Shown here piece after piece: positions 6,239 to 6,554 of a DNA stretch of 6,554 nt; position 1 is the stretch's first letter, and every line of letters begins with the position of its first letter. The stretch spans positions 1 through 6,554 of the forward strand of contig JAKASN010000110.1 of assembly GCA_021819025.1 (NCBI GenBank), written 5' to 3'. Position numbers and translations under genes: made by a program. Below the pieces are notes generated by a model. The model was not told the origin of the DNA, made no database searches, and was given only the letters and a program-made list of their open reading frames with translations. Source of the DNA: Actinomycetes bacterium (lineage in GTDB: Bacteria; Actinomycetota; Acidimicrobiia; Acidimicrobiales; Acidimicrobiaceae).

Positions 6239-6244
6239 CTCCTT
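6239..6244 (-). promoter_or_regulatory. Ribosome binding site of the phosphatase gene
   Basis: AAGGAG on the minus strand is 5 nt before the ATG at 6233, placing the start there rather than at the upstream TTG. Confidence 0.8.
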
Positions 6245-6303
6245 GCCAAGTTGGTGCTCGGAGGTGGAATGAACCTCTGATTGCACTAAACAAACTAGAC
6301 CCC

Positions 6304-6315
6304 AAGGCGCGCCTT
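6304..6315. repeat. Perfect 12-bp palindrome upstream of the phosphatase gene
   Basis: AAGGCGCGCCTT equals its own reverse complement. It is 71 bp upstream of the phosphatase ATG, a position suited to an operator, but a single copy of a GC-rich palindrome may also be chance. Confidence 0.4.
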
Positions 6316-6502
6316 CGCTACGAACGTCGACTTGACATGCGGCGCCCTCAGCAGCGTGCCGATAGCATGCCACGCCCGGTCCAGGCGAAGCGGCCAGCGG
6401 TTTGGCTCCATCTGGATGAATATCTCTCCGCGACTTCAGGTTGGCGTGTAAAGTTTCCGATAACATTTTCCAGCAGCGACTGATATAAGGAAGAGCTGAT
6501 CA

Positions 6503-6554
6503 ATGCGTCGAGCCGAGCTGAGAAGTGATGTATGGTTCTCAATTTTGCTTGCCG
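6503..6554 (+). CDS. Possible start of a plus-strand gene, cut by the right edge
   Basis: An ATG at 6503 opens 17 codons that stay open to the window end, reading MRRAELRSDVWFSILLA. A purine-rich AAGGAAGAG (6487-6495) precedes it, with 7 nt between its last base and the ATG. A basic start followed by FSILLA could be the beginning of a membrane segment or signal peptide. Too little is present to name a family, and a chance frame cannot be excluded. Confidence 0.35.
   Translation, partial: MRRAELRSDVWFSILLA

Larger units (their letters stand above)
6234..6502. other. Non-coding divergent region upstream of the phosphatase
   Basis: Frames through this stretch on either strand lack good start sites or recognisable protein. 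It contains the phosphatase ribosome site, the perfect palindrome at 6304-6315 and an isolated TTGACA (6332-6337, plus strand) without a -10 box at correct spacing. No RNA gene fold or terminator was recognised. It should hold the promoters for the phosphatase and for whatever begins at 6503. Confidence 0.5.

Noticed and set aside
6234..6305. TTG start of the phosphatase at 6305
   Set aside because: The ATG at 6233 has an ideal AAGGAG; the added residues show no family similarity.
6332..6337. TTGACA as a consensus -35 box
   Set aside because: The nearest -10-like hexamer (GATAGC at 6361) is 23 bp away, too far for a standard promoter.

Overview
The window reads as chromosomal DNA of a moderately GC-rich actinobacterium. 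An acidophile-type Acidimicrobiia lineage is my best guess. This rests on the style of the MarR regulator, an NfuA-type Fe-S carrier, an MptpB-like phosphatase, and a secreted or anchored enzyme with Thr/Ser-only linkers. No rRNA or marker gene is present to prove it. I see no tRNA, CRISPR, insertion sequence, integrase or phage gene.

Left part (1-2152): two minus-strand genes, an ATP-grasp ligase (127-1377) followed 11 bp later by the start of a probable B12-binding radical SAM protein (115 to beyond the left edge). They form a translationally coupled pair that looks like the core of a small-molecule or peptide-modification pathway. Facing away from them is an nfuA-type Fe-S carrier gene (1446-2081), which ends in a strong 14-bp-stem terminator. 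The short divergent region carries a 12-base repeat spaced 22 bp apart.

Middle (2181-3348): a YceI-family lipocalin-like protein (minus) and a MarR-family regulator (plus) are divergently transcribed. Two TTG...CAA half-palindromic sites lie in the gap between them, the usual layout of a MarR repressor controlling itself and its neighbour.

Right part (3390-6554): a 631-residue membrane-anchored protein related to the large subunit of N,N-dimethylformamidase (minus) is flanked on both sides of its catalytic region by Ser/Thr-rich segments. Upstream of it on the same strand is a 253-residue tyrosine/lipid phosphatase of the HCxxGKDRTG type. Next comes about 270 bp of non-coding DNA containing a perfect 12-bp palindrome. 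A possible plus-strand gene starts just before the right edge.

The most interesting part is the ATP-grasp/radical SAM pair with the divergent Fe-S carrier. The modifying enzyme would need Fe-S clusters, the ligase has an altered metal-site motif, and the product is unknown. For five genes the longest reading frame is unlikely to be the true protein, or its start is open. Three starts were moved on clear ribosome-binding-site evidence (nfuA, the dimethylformamidase-like gene, the phosphatase). The marR start was moved mainly because its upstream codon lies in the operator. The ATP-grasp start was left at the ATG but is uncertain.
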